Shown here one piece after another: positions 25,981 to 34,917 of a stretch of DNA of 64,000 nt. The notes under the pieces are model-generated. The model was not told the origin of the DNA. It ran no database searches and was given only the letters and a program-made list of their open reading frames with translations. The stretch lies in NCBI GenBank assembly GCA_016712315.1, contig JADJRG010000023.1, positions 255,543 through 319,542 on the forward strand. Direction: 5' to 3'. The translations under genes and the position numbers were made by a program. Origin of the DNA: Nannocystis sp. (lineage in GTDB: Bacteria; Myxococcota_A; Polyangia; Nannocystales; Nannocystaceae). Every line of letters begins with the position of its first letter. Within the stretch, counting starts at the first letter, position 1.

Positions 25981-27633
25981 TCACGCCGCCTGCCCTGTCA
26001 CCCCCAAGTGATCCAGCGCGTGCTCTGCCAGCCCCGTCCCGGCCTCGGCCAGCACGTGGAACGCCAGGTCCGCGCCAGCTGCTTTCAGCGCGTCCACCTC
26101 GTCCGCGAAGTGAGCGGGCGCGGCCAGCAGCCCCGGGAACCCCTCCGCTCGGATCATCGCGATCGCCGCCAAGTTCTCGTAGTGGCTCGACATCGCCAGC
26201 ATCACCACCTTCACCTGCTCGCGGTCGACGTGCAGCCGCTCCCAGAAGTCGGCGTCCGTCGCGCTCGCCAAGAACACCCGTCGCCCCGCCTGCCGCTGCT
26301 CCGCCACCGTGTCGGCGTCGATATCGAAGCCCGCCACCGCCTCACCCACCCGCGCCCGCGCCAGCTCGTACGCCCCCGTGCCGACCCAGCCCATCCCGAA
26401 CACCAGCACCTCCGCCGCGCCCACGTCCACCGGCTCCTCCTCGGGCACCCGCGTCTTCGACTCAAAGCGGCTCAGCGCCCCGCGTAGCCGCCGGTACAGC
26501 GCGAACGCCTGCTTATTGATCGGCGCCGCCACCACGAACGAGAACGCCAGCGCCAGCGCTAGCGTCACCAGCCACTCGCTGCTCAGCCACCCCTTCGCCG
26601 CCGCCAGCCCGCCGACGATCAGCCCGAACTCGCTGTAATTGGTCAGCGCCAGGCTCGCCACCAGACCTGTCCTTGTGCGCAGCTTAAAGCGCGCAAGCAG
26701 CCAGAAGAACAGCCCCCCCTTCAGCGGCACCAGCAGCGCCAGCGCCAGCGCCACCCCCACGTTGACCAGCGAAGGCAGCCCGGTCAGCCCCACCGTCAAG
26801 AAGAACCCCACCAAGAACACGTCCTTCAGCCCCAGCAGCGACCTCGCCAGCTCCTTCGTCTTCGCGTGCCCGCCCAGCAGCACCCCCGCCAGCAGCGCCC
26901 CCAGGTCTGGCTTCATGTCCACCGCGCCGAACAGCGCCGCCCCGCCCAGCGCCGTCGCCAGCCCGCCCAGCACCAGCAGCTCGCCGTGGCCGCAGAACGC
27001 CAAGAAGCGGTGGAACAGCCCCCGCATCGGCAGCAGCAGCAGCAGCCCCAGCGCCCACACGCTCGGCACCTTGCCCTCCGAGATCGCCAAGAACAGCACC
27101 GCCGCCAGGTCTTGCACCACCAAGATCCCGATCGCCACCTGCCCGTAGAGCGCCGCCATATCGTCGCGCTCCTCGATCACCTTGACCGCGAAGACCGTGC
27201 TCGAGAAGCTCAGCGCGAAGCCGATCAGCAGCGCCGTCGTCACCTCGATCCCCGAGAACATCGCCAGCCCGGTCGCCGCCGCCCCCAGCGCCAGCCCCGC
27301 GAAGAAGATCGTGCTCAGCCCGGCGTGCAGCAGCGTCACCCCCCACACCTCGGGGCGCAGGATGCTGCGCACCTCCAGCTTCAGGCCGATGGTGAACAGC
27401 AGCAGCAGCACGCCGACGTCCGCCAGCTCGTGCAACGACGCGTCCGGCCGCAGATCCGGCAGCGCCCCTGTGCTCACCCGCAGCGCCCCCGCCGCCGTCT
27501 CACGCAGCCACAACGACTCCCCCATCAGCTCGAGCCCGAAGCCCGCCGCCAAGAAGCCGATCAGCGGCGGCTGGCCGAGCCGCTTCGCTAGGAACCCGAG
27601 CACAAACGCTACGCCGATCCACTGAAGCTCCAC
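25981..27633 (-). CDS. Kef-type K+/H+ antiporter with TrkA-N domain
   Basis: 550 residues from a GTG preceded by AGAGGGGG. Residues 1-380 are the CPA2 monovalent cation:proton antiporter fold with about 12 membrane segments (IGVAFVLGFLAKRLGQPPLIGFLAAGFGLEL, DVGVLLLLFTIGLKL, FALSFSSTVFAVKVIEERD, and so on). The C-terminal part, from VLVFGMGWVGTGAYELARARVG, is a Rossmann RCK/TrkA-N nucleotide-binding domain (GxGxxG-like GMGWVG, then FDIDADTVAEQRQAGRR). The N-terminal LPDLRPDASLHELADVGVLLLL region is typical of KefB/YbaL proteins. It is probably gated by NAD(H) or a related ligand and maintains pH or K+ balance at the inner membrane. No KefF/KefG-type ancillary gene is adjacent. Confidence 0.92.
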   Translation of the reverse strand: MELQWIGVAFVLGFLAKRLGQPPLIGFLAAGFGLELMGESLWLRETAAGALRVSTGALPDLRPDASLHELADVGVLLLLFTIGLKLEVRSILRPEVWGVTLLHAGLSTIFFAGLALGAAATGLAMFSGIEVTTALLIGFALSFSSTVFAVKVIEERDDMAALYGQVAIGILVVQDLAAVLFLAISEGKVPSVWALGLLLLLPMRGLFHRFLAFCGHGELLVLGGLATALGGAALFGAVDMKPDLGALLAGVLLGGHAKTKELARSLLGLKDVFLVGFFLTVGLTGLPSLVNVGVALALALLVPLKGGLFFWLLARFKLRTRTGLVASLALTNYSEFGLIVGGLAAAKGWLSSEWLVTLALALAFSFVVAAPINKQAFALYRRLRGALSRFESKTRVPEEEPVDVGAAEVLVFGMGWVGTGAYELARARVGEAVAGFDIDADTVAEQRQAGRRVFLASATDADFWERLHVDREQVKVVMLAMSSHYENLAAIAMIRAEGFPGLLAAPAHFADEVDALKAAGADLAFHVLAEAGTGLAEHALDHLGVTGQAA

Positions 27634-27811
27634 GAGGCCCCCTCTTGCCCGCCCCTTGTATCATCGAATCACGCCGCTCCAGCCGCGCCCGCCGACAGGT
27701 CCTTTTACCTTCAACCATCGCCTCCCGCAGCCGTCCGCCCATCGACCCCCGACGCGCCGAAGATCCCGCCCCTCCCGCGCGCGCGATCGCGCCGCACTCC
27801 CCCACCCCACC

Positions 27812-27841
27812 TTGCCCTGCGCGTCCGCGACCGCCTACAAC
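27812..27841 (+). promoter_or_regulatory. Promoter of the second DUF1592/DUF1552 operon
   Basis: TTGCCC (27812-27817), 18-base spacer and TACAAC (27836-27841), with the ATG at 27851 nine bases further and no Shine-Dalgarno sequence. Confidence 0.4.
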
Positions 27842-27850
27842 CACCGTGGC

Positions 27851-30112
27851 ATGCAGAAACGATCCAGAAGACGCCCGCCGCCCCCGACTCGGCGCCTCGT
27901 CCTCGCCCTGCTCGCGGCCGCCTGCGCCGCCGGTCAAGATGACGACAGCGGCGGCGACGACAGCGGCCTCGGCGACGGCGATCGAGCGCGCGGCGCGATC
28001 CTCTACAGGGAGCACTGCGCCCCCTGCCACGGCCTCAGCGGCGAGGGCGGCGTCGGCCCCACCCTGCGCGACTGGGACCGCGGCGTCGCCTCCCTGGTCG
28101 CCACCATCGACCAGACCATGCCCACGCAGAACCCAGCCGTCTGCACCGCCGCCTGCGCCGACGACGTCGCCGCCTACATCCTCGCCGAGCTCACCGGCGA
28201 CGCCTGCACCTTAGGACAGGCCGCGCTCGCCCCCCGTCAGCTCCGCCTGCTCACCCGCCGCGAGTACGACGCGACCGTCCGCGACCTCCTCCGCCTCAGC
28301 CCCGCCGCCGCCGGCGGCCCCTGCGGCGTCGACGCCGACTGCGAGCTCGCCGCCGAGTCCTGCGTCGCCGGCGCCTGCGCCGCTGATCCCTGCGGCCGCC
28401 ACACCTTCATCTTCTCCAGCGCCCAGGCCCACAGCTCCGTCCACGTCGCCGGCTCCTTCAACGGCTGGCCGGCCACCGTCGCCGCTGGTGGCTGGTCCAT
28501 GGAACATGTCCCTGGGGACAACATCTACTACACCAAGCGCGACCTGCCCAGCGGCGCCCACACCTACAAGTTCGTGATCGACGAGGCCGACTGGATCCCG
28601 GACCCGAGCAACCCCGCCAGCGAGCCCGACGGCTTCGGCGGCCAGAACTCCCTCCTCCAGCTCACCTGCGACGGCGACGGCGCCGGCCCCCTCTTCGCCC
28701 CCGCCCGCGACTTCCCGGTCGAGAGCCGCCCCAAAGGCTTCGAGTACGACAACAACGCCGCCGCCGGCCTCGTCACCGCCACCCACGTCGACAAGCAGCT
28801 CGCCGCCGCCGCCGAGGTCGCCGAGCTCGCCCTCACCCGCCTTGATCAGCTCCTCCCCTGCGATCCCCTGCCTGACCCCGCCGCCTGCGCCGACGCCTTC
28901 CTCGGCGACTTCGGCGCCCGCGCCTTCCGCCGCCCCTTATCCCCCGAGGAGCGCGCCAAGTACCGCGACCTCATCCTCGGCGAGCCCGACTTCAGCGCCG
29001 GCGTCGGCGTCGCCCTGCGCGTCATGCTCGCCTCTCCGTACTTCCTCTACCGCAGCGAGCTCGGCGAGGACCAAGGCGACGGCGGCGCCCGCCTCACCCC
29101 CTACGAGACCGCCAGCGCCCTCTCCTACGCCTTTTGGGGCACCATGCCAGACGACCAGCTCTTCGCCGCCGCCGCCGCCGATCAGCTCCGCACGCCCGAG
29201 CAGATCGAAGCCCAAGCCCGCCGCCTCTTGGACGACCCACGCGCCCGCGAGCTCGTCGCCACCTTCGCCGCCCAGTGGCTCGGCGTCGAGCCGCTACGAA
29301 GCGCCAGCAAGAGCACCAACCTCCACCCCGAGTGGTCGCAAGAGCTCGCCCTCGCCCTCATCGAAGAGACCCGCCGCTTCGTCGCCCACGTCGTCTTCGA
29401 CGGCGACGGCCGCTACGGCACCCTGCTCGCCGCCGACTACACTTTTTTGAACAGCGCCCTCGCCGCCCACTACGGCCTGGCCGCCCCGCCCGGCGGCGAC
29501 TTCGCCCTCGCCGACAACGGCCCCGATCGCGCCGGCCTGCTCGGCCACGCCGCGGTCCTCGCCAACTACGCGCACAGCGACCAGAGCTCGCCCGTCCGCC
29601 GCGGCCTCTTCGTCCGCGAGCGCCTGCTCTGCCAGCACTTCGGCACCCCGCCCGCCAACGCCGGCGGCGTGCCCGAGGTCGACGCGGACGCCACCACCCG
29701 CGAGCGCTTCCGCCAGCACTCCGCCGATCAATCCTGCGCCCTCTGCCATCAGTACATCGACGAGCTCGGCTTCGGCTTCGAGCGCTTCGACGCGGTCGGC
29801 CGCTACCGCCAGCTCGAGAACGGCCTCCCCATCGACCCCGCCGGCGACATGAACGACGTCGAGTCGATGGGCGCCGGCACCAACGCCCCCTTCACCACCC
29901 TGCCGCAGCTCGCCCAGATCCTCGCCGCCTCCGACGCCGCCCCCGCCTGCTTCGCCCGCCAGGCCTACCGCTTCACCATGGGCTACCTCGAGGCCCCCCA
30001 CGACCTCTGCGGCCTCGCCGCCGTCGAGTCGCGCTTCGCCCAGAGCGGCTACGACGTCCGCGAGCTGCTCGTCGCCATCGCCACCGCCCCCAGCTTCACC
30101 CTCCGCAGGTAG
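27851..30112 (+). CDS. Cytochrome c / DUF1592 lipoprotein with inserted glycogen-binding-like domain
   Basis: 753 residues. The internal ATG at 27851 gives the lipoprotein signal MQKRSRRRPPPPTRRLVLAL then LLAAAC (Cys25); the earlier open frame has no bias. A cytochrome c domain follows with CAPCH at 56-60 and TMPTQNP (axial Met). Then come LLTRREYDATVRDLLRL (DUF1587-like), an insert at about 184-273, and the DUF1595/1592/1588/1585 set with CALCHQYIDELGFGFERFD. The insert reads FIFSSAQAHSSVHVAGSFNGW ... YTKRDLPSGAHTYKFVID ... DGFGGQNSLLQ, the pattern of an AMPK/CBM48 glycogen-binding E-set domain (SFNGW, YKFVVDG). This combination is unusual. The gene is followed seven bases later by a DUF1552 partner. 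Confidence 0.9.
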   Translation: MQKRSRRRPPPPTRRLVLALLAAACAAGQDDDSGGDDSGLGDGDRARGAILYREHCAPCHGLSGEGGVGPTLRDWDRGVASLVATIDQTMPTQNPAVCTAACADDVAAYILAELTGDACTLGQAALAPRQLRLLTRREYDATVRDLLRLSPAAAGGPCGVDADCELAAESCVAGACAADPCGRHTFIFSSAQAHSSVHVAGSFNGWPATVAAGGWSMEHVPGDNIYYTKRDLPSGAHTYKFVIDEADWIPDPSNPASEPDGFGGQNSLLQLTCDGDGAGPLFAPARDFPVESRPKGFEYDNNAAAGLVTATHVDKQLAAAAEVAELALTRLDQLLPCDPLPDPAACADAFLGDFGARAFRRPLSPEERAKYRDLILGEPDFSAGVGVALRVMLASPYFLYRSELGEDQGDGGARLTPYETASALSYAFWGTMPDDQLFAAAAADQLRTPEQIEAQARRLLDDPRARELVATFAAQWLGVEPLRSASKSTNLHPEWSQELALALIEETRRFVAHVVFDGDGRYGTLLAADYTFLNSALAAHYGLAAPPGGDFALADNGPDRAGLLGHAAVLANYAHSDQSSPVRRGLFVRERLLCQHFGTPPANAGGVPEVDADATTRERFRQHSADQSCALCHQYIDELGFGFERFDAVGRYRQLENGLPIDPAGDMNDVESMGAGTNAPFTTLPQLAQILAASDAAPACFARQAYRFTMGYLEAPHDLCGLAAVESRFAQSGYDVRELLVAIATAPSFTLRR

Positions 30113-30119
30113 CGCCCGA

Positions 30120-31505
30120 ATGATCTTCCCCAAGAGACAGAATATGTCTGTAAAGACAGCCGACAGCGCGCCGCCCTCCGCCCGCCACCACGGCCGCCGC
30201 CGCCTCCTCCAGGGCCTCGGCCTCGCCGCGATCGCCGGCCCCTTCCTCCACCTCGCCCGCGGCCGCAGCGCCGCCGCCGCCCCCGCCAAGGCCGCCCGCG
30301 TCATCTTTTTTTACTTCCCCGACGGCGTCGTCGGCCCCAGCCAGGACGGCGAGCCTAGCCTCTGGCACCCCACCGGCGGCGAGTACGACTTCGCCCTCAG
30401 CCCCCAGCTAGAGCCCCTCGCCCCGCACAAGTCTGACTGCCTTTTTATAAGGGGGCTCACCATGGGCCCCGCCGATCAGGGCTCCCACCCTGGGGGCGCC
30501 AAGAAGCTGCTCACCGCCGTCGACGGCGGCAACGGCGAGGGCATCGATCACTACCTCGCCCGCACCGTCGGGGCCAGCGCCCCCTTCCGCCACCTCTACC
30601 TCGGCGCCATGGCCAACGCGGGCAACGCCTCTGGCGACAAGTTCATCTCCTACCCCAGCCCTGGCCAGACGATCACCCCCGAGGACGACCCCCGCGCCGC
30701 CTTCGAGCTGCTCTTTGGGTCAGGTGTCATGGGCCAGGGCGGCGGCGGCCCCGATCCTACTCAGGTCACCGTCATCGACGGCGTGCTCGACGACATGCAC
30801 GCCCTGCGCGCCCGCCTCGGCGAGCTCGAGCGCGCCAAGCTCGACCTCCACCTCGAGTCCTTGCGCGAGCTCGAGGGTCGGATCAAGGCCGGCCCTTCGG
30901 GCACCTGCGACGATCCCAGCGTCGACTTCTCCGCCGTCACCGGCGACCTCTACGACCCCGCCAAATTCCCCGCGATCCTGCGCGCCCAGACCGATCTCAT
31001 GGTCCAAGCCATGGCCTGCGGCCTCACCCGCGTAGGCGTGCTCCAGTCCTCCAACCACACCTCCGAGCTGATCATGAGCCGCTTCATGGGCGCCGAGATG
31101 TACGACCCCAATTTCGACATGCGCAGCCACCAGGCCTCGCACTACGGCCCCCGCCACGACCCCAGCAAGCGCGAGTACGCCGACTACCTCGCCCAGCGCC
31201 GCTGGTGGGTCACCCAGTTCAATTACCTCTTGGATCAGCTCGCCGCCCGCCCCGACGGCGAAGGCACCATGCTCGACAGCACCCTCGTGCTGCTCTGCAC
31301 CGAGGTCAACGACGGCAACACCCACCTCCACGACGACATGCCCTTCGTGCTCGCCGGCCGCGGCGGGATCAAACCCGGCCGCCTGCTCGACTACAGCGGC
31401 CAGCGCCACGCCGGCCTGCTCGCCGCGATCGCCCAGGCCATGGGCGCCGATCTCAGCGCCTACGGCGACACCCAGACCCCCGCCCTCACCGGCCTGCTCG
31501 CCTGA
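30120..31505 (+). CDS. DUF1552 family Tat-exported protein (second pair)
   Basis: 461 residues from ATG 30120; the ATG at 30144 (MSVKTAD) is also possible and has AAGAGA upstream. The Tat-like signal is RRRLLQGLGLAAIAGPFL. Family blocks parallel the first copy: FFYFPDGVVGPSQDG, PLAPHKSDCLFIRGLTMG, VIDGVLDDMHALRARLGELERAKLDLHLESLRELEGRI, and a C-terminal LVLLCTEVNDGNTHLHDDMPFVLAGRGG. The two DUF1552 proteins share the layout but differ enough to be old paralogues. It is co-directional with the DUF1592 gene and surely in the same operon. Confidence 0.9.
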   Translation: MIFPKRQNMSVKTADSAPPSARHHGRRRLLQGLGLAAIAGPFLHLARGRSAAAAPAKAARVIFFYFPDGVVGPSQDGEPSLWHPTGGEYDFALSPQLEPLAPHKSDCLFIRGLTMGPADQGSHPGGAKKLLTAVDGGNGEGIDHYLARTVGASAPFRHLYLGAMANAGNASGDKFISYPSPGQTITPEDDPRAAFELLFGSGVMGQGGGGPDPTQVTVIDGVLDDMHALRARLGELERAKLDLHLESLRELEGRIKAGPSGTCDDPSVDFSAVTGDLYDPAKFPAILRAQTDLMVQAMACGLTRVGVLQSSNHTSELIMSRFMGAEMYDPNFDMRSHQASHYGPRHDPSKREYADYLAQRRWWVTQFNYLLDQLAARPDGEGTMLDSTLVLLCTEVNDGNTHLHDDMPFVLAGRGGIKPGRLLDYSGQRHAGLLAAIAQAMGADLSAYGDTQTPALTGLLA

Positions 31506-31672
31506 CCCGCGCCCGCTCGAACAATTGCATCGTTGATTCGCTCAAGAAGGCGCGCCGACGCGCCTGCGCGCCGACGCCCGCCGAGGTATCTCAGGGGACG
31601 ATCAAGGATGTCTCAGGGGCAAGATCGACACCGGCCTGCGGACGTCCCGCCGCGCCGTGACCAACAAGAGCC

Positions 31673-31915
31673 GTGGATCACGAGTTGGCCGCCGACTTTC
31701 ACGGCGACGTCACCCTCAGCTACAACGTCAGCAACGGCCTGCGCCGCGTCCCCGCGACCAGCAAGATCGTCGTCAAGCCCGTCGCCGCCCCCGCCAGCGC
31801 CGCCCCCTCCGTCGTCACCTTCACGTACACCCTCACCAGCCCCCTCAACACCAGCGCCGCCACCGTCACGATCCAAGTGCAGCCCGGTCAACAGTCGATC
31901 CCCTGGCCTCCGTGA
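31673..31915 (+). CDS. Small hypothetical protein, probably a remnant
   Basis: 80 residues from a GTG. Codons are almost all G/C-ending and the sequence shows alternating beta-strand patterns (DVTLSYNVSNGLRRVPATSK, VTFTYTLTSPLNTSAATVTI, VQPGQQSIPW), like the end of an extracellular beta-sandwich domain. No signal peptide and no clear ribosome-binding site; the start may be lost and this could be the tail of a decayed surface-protein gene. The 167 bases upstream show no feature apart from a short AT-rich patch. Confidence 0.4.
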   Translation: MDHELAADFHGDVTLSYNVSNGLRRVPATSKIVVKPVAAPASAAPSVVTFTYTLTSPLNTSAATVTIQVQPGQQSIPWPP

Positions 31916-31996
31916 GCCCCCCGGGCCGCGCCGGTCGACCTGACAGACCGGCGCGGCCCCTCCTCGACGCGGATCGTCAACGCCCCCGCGCTCTCG

Positions 31997-32002
31997 TACC
32001 CT
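31997..32002 (+). promoter_or_regulatory. -10-like box before the hydrolase gene
   Basis: TACCCT ending ten bases before the ATG at 32013, the same hexamer as before the 1936 gene, again with no Shine-Dalgarno sequence. Confidence 0.35.
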
Positions 32003-32012
32003 GCGTCCAGCG

Positions 32013-32825
32013 ATGCCTCACCTCCACCACCGCGGCCTGCGGATCCACTACGAAGATCGCGGCGAAGGCCGCCCGCTCCTCCTCCTCCACGCCGGCACCT
32101 CCTCCTGCCTGCAATGGCGCCGCTACGCCCGCCTGCTCGGCCCCGGCCACCGCCTCATCACCCCGGATCTGCCCGGCCACGGCGGCTCCGATCCCTCCCC
32201 TGAGATCCTCCCCGACCAGCTCCTCCCCGCCGCCCTCGGCGTGCTCGACCACCTCCTCGGCCACCTCGACCTGCGCGCCCCCCTCCACCTCGTCGGCCAC
32301 TCCCTCGGCGGCCTCATCGCCCTCTTGTACGCCCTCCAACGACCTGGCCGAACAGCCAGCCTCACCCTCTTCGAGCCGGTCGTCTTCGAGCTCCTCGATC
32401 GCCGCGGCCCCCCCGAGCTAGCGGCCGAGTGCCACCGAGTCGCCGCCGACTGCCTCGCCGCCGTCGACGCGGGCGACCCAGAGGCCGCCCAACGGCGCTT
32501 CATCACCTACTGGAGCGGCCCCGCCCACTGGCAGCTCCTCGGCGACCAAGAGCGCGCCCACCTCATCGAAGCCGCCCCGCTCCTCCACCGCGTCGGCATC
32601 CCCGCCACCTTCAACGCCGGCGTCACCGAGCCCGCCCTGCGCGCCCTCACCGTCCCCACCCTCCTCCTGGACGCCGACCGCAGCCCCGCCCCCGCCCGCG
32701 CCATCGTCGATCACCTCGCCGCCCTCCTCCCCGCCGCCCGCCGCCGCACCATCCAAGAGGCCGGCCACATGGCCCCGATCACCCACGCGCCCCAAGTCGC
32801 GGCCCTCCTCCGCGCCAACATCTGA
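32013..32825 (+). CDS. Alpha/beta hydrolase
   Basis: 270 residues. The fold is recognisable from HAGTSSCLQWRRYARLL (oxyanion region), ITPDLPGHGGSDPSP, the nucleophile elbow LVGHSLGGLIALLYAL with Ser in GHSLGG near residue 99, TVPTLLLDADRSPAP (acid) and EAGHMAPITHAP with the catalytic His. All three catalytic positions are present. Substrate is unknown: the HxG-type oxyanion and cap are of the haloperoxidase/esterase group. Stands alone, convergent with the second acyl-CoA synthetase across two hairpins. Confidence 0.9.
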   Translation: MPHLHHRGLRIHYEDRGEGRPLLLLHAGTSSCLQWRRYARLLGPGHRLITPDLPGHGGSDPSPEILPDQLLPAALGVLDHLLGHLDLRAPLHLVGHSLGGLIALLYALQRPGRTASLTLFEPVVFELLDRRGPPELAAECHRVAADCLAAVDAGDPEAAQRRFITYWSGPAHWQLLGDQERAHLIEAAPLLHRVGIPATFNAGVTEPALRALTVPTLLLDADRSPAPARAIVDHLAALLPAARRRTIQEAGHMAPITHAPQVAALLRANI

Positions 32826-32896
32826 ACCCGCGGCGTGTCCCGTCGGCCGGCCTTCACCGCCGCGCGGACGCCCGAGATCGGCTCTTAGAAGACAGC

Positions 32897-32953
32897 GCGC
32901 CGCGGCGGCCTCTCGGCCCGCCGCGGCGCCACCCGCGCGCGATCACGCGCGCG
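32897..32953. terminator. Paired hairpins between convergent genes
   Basis: A perfect 12-bp stem (32897-32908 with 32918-32929, arms GCGCCGCGGCGG and its complement) with a 9-base loop, followed by a second hairpin of 8 bp (32934-32941 with 32946-32953) around ATCA. The position between two converging stops (32825 and 32957) suggests a bidirectional terminator; no U-run is present. Confidence 0.6.
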
Positions 32954-32956
32954 CTC

Positions 32957-34798
32957 CTACTCGTCCGACTTTTGCTTCTGGTACATGCCCTCGATCAGCG
33001 CCGCGTACTTCGTCGCCACCACCTTGCGCTTCACCTTCAGGCTCGCCGTCAGCTCGCCGCCGTCGACGGTCATCGGCCCTGGCAGCACCTCGAAGTACTT
33101 GATCGACTCGAAGCTCGCCAGCGCCTTGTTGACCTCTTTCACGTGCGCCGCCAAGAACTCGCGCACCTTCGCGTGGCCTGGCTCCGCCGGGATCCCCTGC
33201 GTCTTCGCCCACTCGCCGAAGTTCTCCGGGTCGAGCGAGAACAGCGCCACGCAGAAGTGGCGGTTATCGCCGATCACCACCGCCTCTTGGATGAAGCTCT
33301 GCGCCTTCAGCAGCGCCTCGATCTTCACCGGCGCGATGTATTTCCCGCCCGAGGTCTTCAGCAGCTCCTTCTTCCGGCCGGTGATCGTCAAGAACCCGTC
33401 CGCGTCCAGCGAGCCCAGATCGCCGGTGTGGAACCACCCCTCCGCGTCGAACGCCTCGCCGGTCGCGTCGGGCCGGTTCAGGTAGCCCTGCGTGATGTTC
33501 GGCCCCTTCGCCAGCACCTCGCCGTCCTCGGCGATCTTCAGCGTCACCCCGTCGAAGGCGGGGCCCACCGTGCCGATCTTCATGTTCCCCGGGCGGTTCG
33601 AGGTCAGCCCTGGGCACGTCTCTGTCAGCCCGTACGCCTCGATCAGCGTCAACCCGAGCGCGATGAAGAACTCGTGCACGTCGCGGCGCAGCGGCGCCGA
33701 GCCGGAGAGCAGGATGTACACCCGGTCCATGCCCAGCTTCGCGCGGATCTTCGAGAACACCAGCTTGTCGGCGATCGCCTGCTGGATCGACAGCCACAGC
33801 GGCAGCGGCCTGCCCGTCGTCGCGTAGGGCACCGTCGCCAGGCCCACGCCCAGCGCCCAGCCGAAGATCTTCTGCCGCAGCGGCGGCGCCGAGGCGACCC
33901 CTGCCTCGATCTTGCCCTTGATCTTCTCGTACACCCGCGGCGCCCCTGGGAAGAAGCCTGGGCGCGAGCCCGCGAGATCCACCGCCAGCGTCGGCACCGA
34001 AGAGATCACCAGCGGCGCCTGGAAGTACGGCCCCGCCAGCTCGATCAAGCGGCCGAACGAGTGCGCCAGCGGCAAGAACAAGAAGAGCCCGCCCTCCTGC
34101 ACCTGCGGCCCGAACAGCCCCATCTTCGCCACGTTATCGAGCAGCGACAGCATGTTCTCGTGCGTCTGGATCACCGCCTTCGGCGGCCCCGTCGTGCCCG
34201 ACGTGTACGTGAACGTCGCCACGTGATCACGCTTCACTAGCGCCGCCCGCCGCGCCATCTCCGCCTTCAGGCGCGCGAGCTGCTCTGCCCCGCGCGCCTC
34301 CACCGCCGCCAGGCTCTCCCAGTCGTCCGCGGGGGCCAGCCCCGTCGGATCGACCACGACGATCTTGCCCCTCAGCCGCAGATCGGCCGGCGAGTAGGTC
34401 TTGTCGAAGAACGTGAAGCCGCCGCGCATCGCCCGGACCTTGGCCACCTGCCCCGCGTTCTCCGCGATCACCAGCTCGACCGCCGTGTCCGCGTGCATGA
34501 AGCCGACCTCTTCGGGCAGCAGGCTCGCGTAGATCGGCACCGTCTGCAGGCCCACAGACATCGCCGCGACGTCCATGATCACCCAGTCCATCGACGTGTT
34601 GCCGATGATGCTCACTCGAGCGCCGTCACTGAGCGCGACCGCCGAGAGCAGCCCCGCCGCGATCTTCTCGATCCGCGGCAGCACCTCCCTCCACGGCACG
34701 TCGATCCACGCGTCGCCCCGCTTGATCCGGAAGGCGGGGGCGTTGAGGTCGCGGTTGGCGCGATCGAGCACCATCGCAGAGATATGGGCGTCAGCCAT
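32957..34798 (-). CDS. Long-chain acyl-CoA synthetase, second copy
   Basis: 613 residues from ATG 34798, preceded by GGAG nine bases upstream; the longer open frame is not supported. Contains TYTSGTTGPPKAVIQTHENM (P-loop), LIEAYGLTETCPGLTSNRPG (A5), FHTGDLGSLDADGFLTITGRKKELLKTSGGKYIAP (A7-A8) and ELTASLKVKRKVVATKY (A10 Lys). NTSMDWVIMDVAAMSVGLQTVPIYASL places it in the same FAA1-like group as the 17885 gene, but the sequences are well diverged. Expected role is activation of fatty acids for degradation or lipid synthesis. Confidence 0.95.
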   Translation of the reverse strand: MADAHISAMVLDRANRDLNAPAFRIKRGDAWIDVPWREVLPRIEKIAAGLLSAVALSDGARVSIIGNTSMDWVIMDVAAMSVGLQTVPIYASLLPEEVGFMHADTAVELVIAENAGQVAKVRAMRGGFTFFDKTYSPADLRLRGKIVVVDPTGLAPADDWESLAAVEARGAEQLARLKAEMARRAALVKRDHVATFTYTSGTTGPPKAVIQTHENMLSLLDNVAKMGLFGPQVQEGGLFLFLPLAHSFGRLIELAGPYFQAPLVISSVPTLAVDLAGSRPGFFPGAPRVYEKIKGKIEAGVASAPPLRQKIFGWALGVGLATVPYATTGRPLPLWLSIQQAIADKLVFSKIRAKLGMDRVYILLSGSAPLRRDVHEFFIALGLTLIEAYGLTETCPGLTSNRPGNMKIGTVGPAFDGVTLKIAEDGEVLAKGPNITQGYLNRPDATGEAFDAEGWFHTGDLGSLDADGFLTITGRKKELLKTSGGKYIAPVKIEALLKAQSFIQEAVVIGDNRHFCVALFSLDPENFGEWAKTQGIPAEPGHAKVREFLAAHVKEVNKALASFESIKYFEVLPGPMTVDGGELTASLKVKRKVVATKYAALIEGMYQKQKSDE

Positions 34799-34917
34799 TC
34801 GTGGGGTCTCCTGACTCGTTGTAGTCGCAGTTGTGGCCGCGCGGCCACGACTGTGCCCGCGCACCCGGCCATGGTATCAGGATGAGCCGCGCGCGTCGCC
34901 CACCGCCTCACCGGTCC

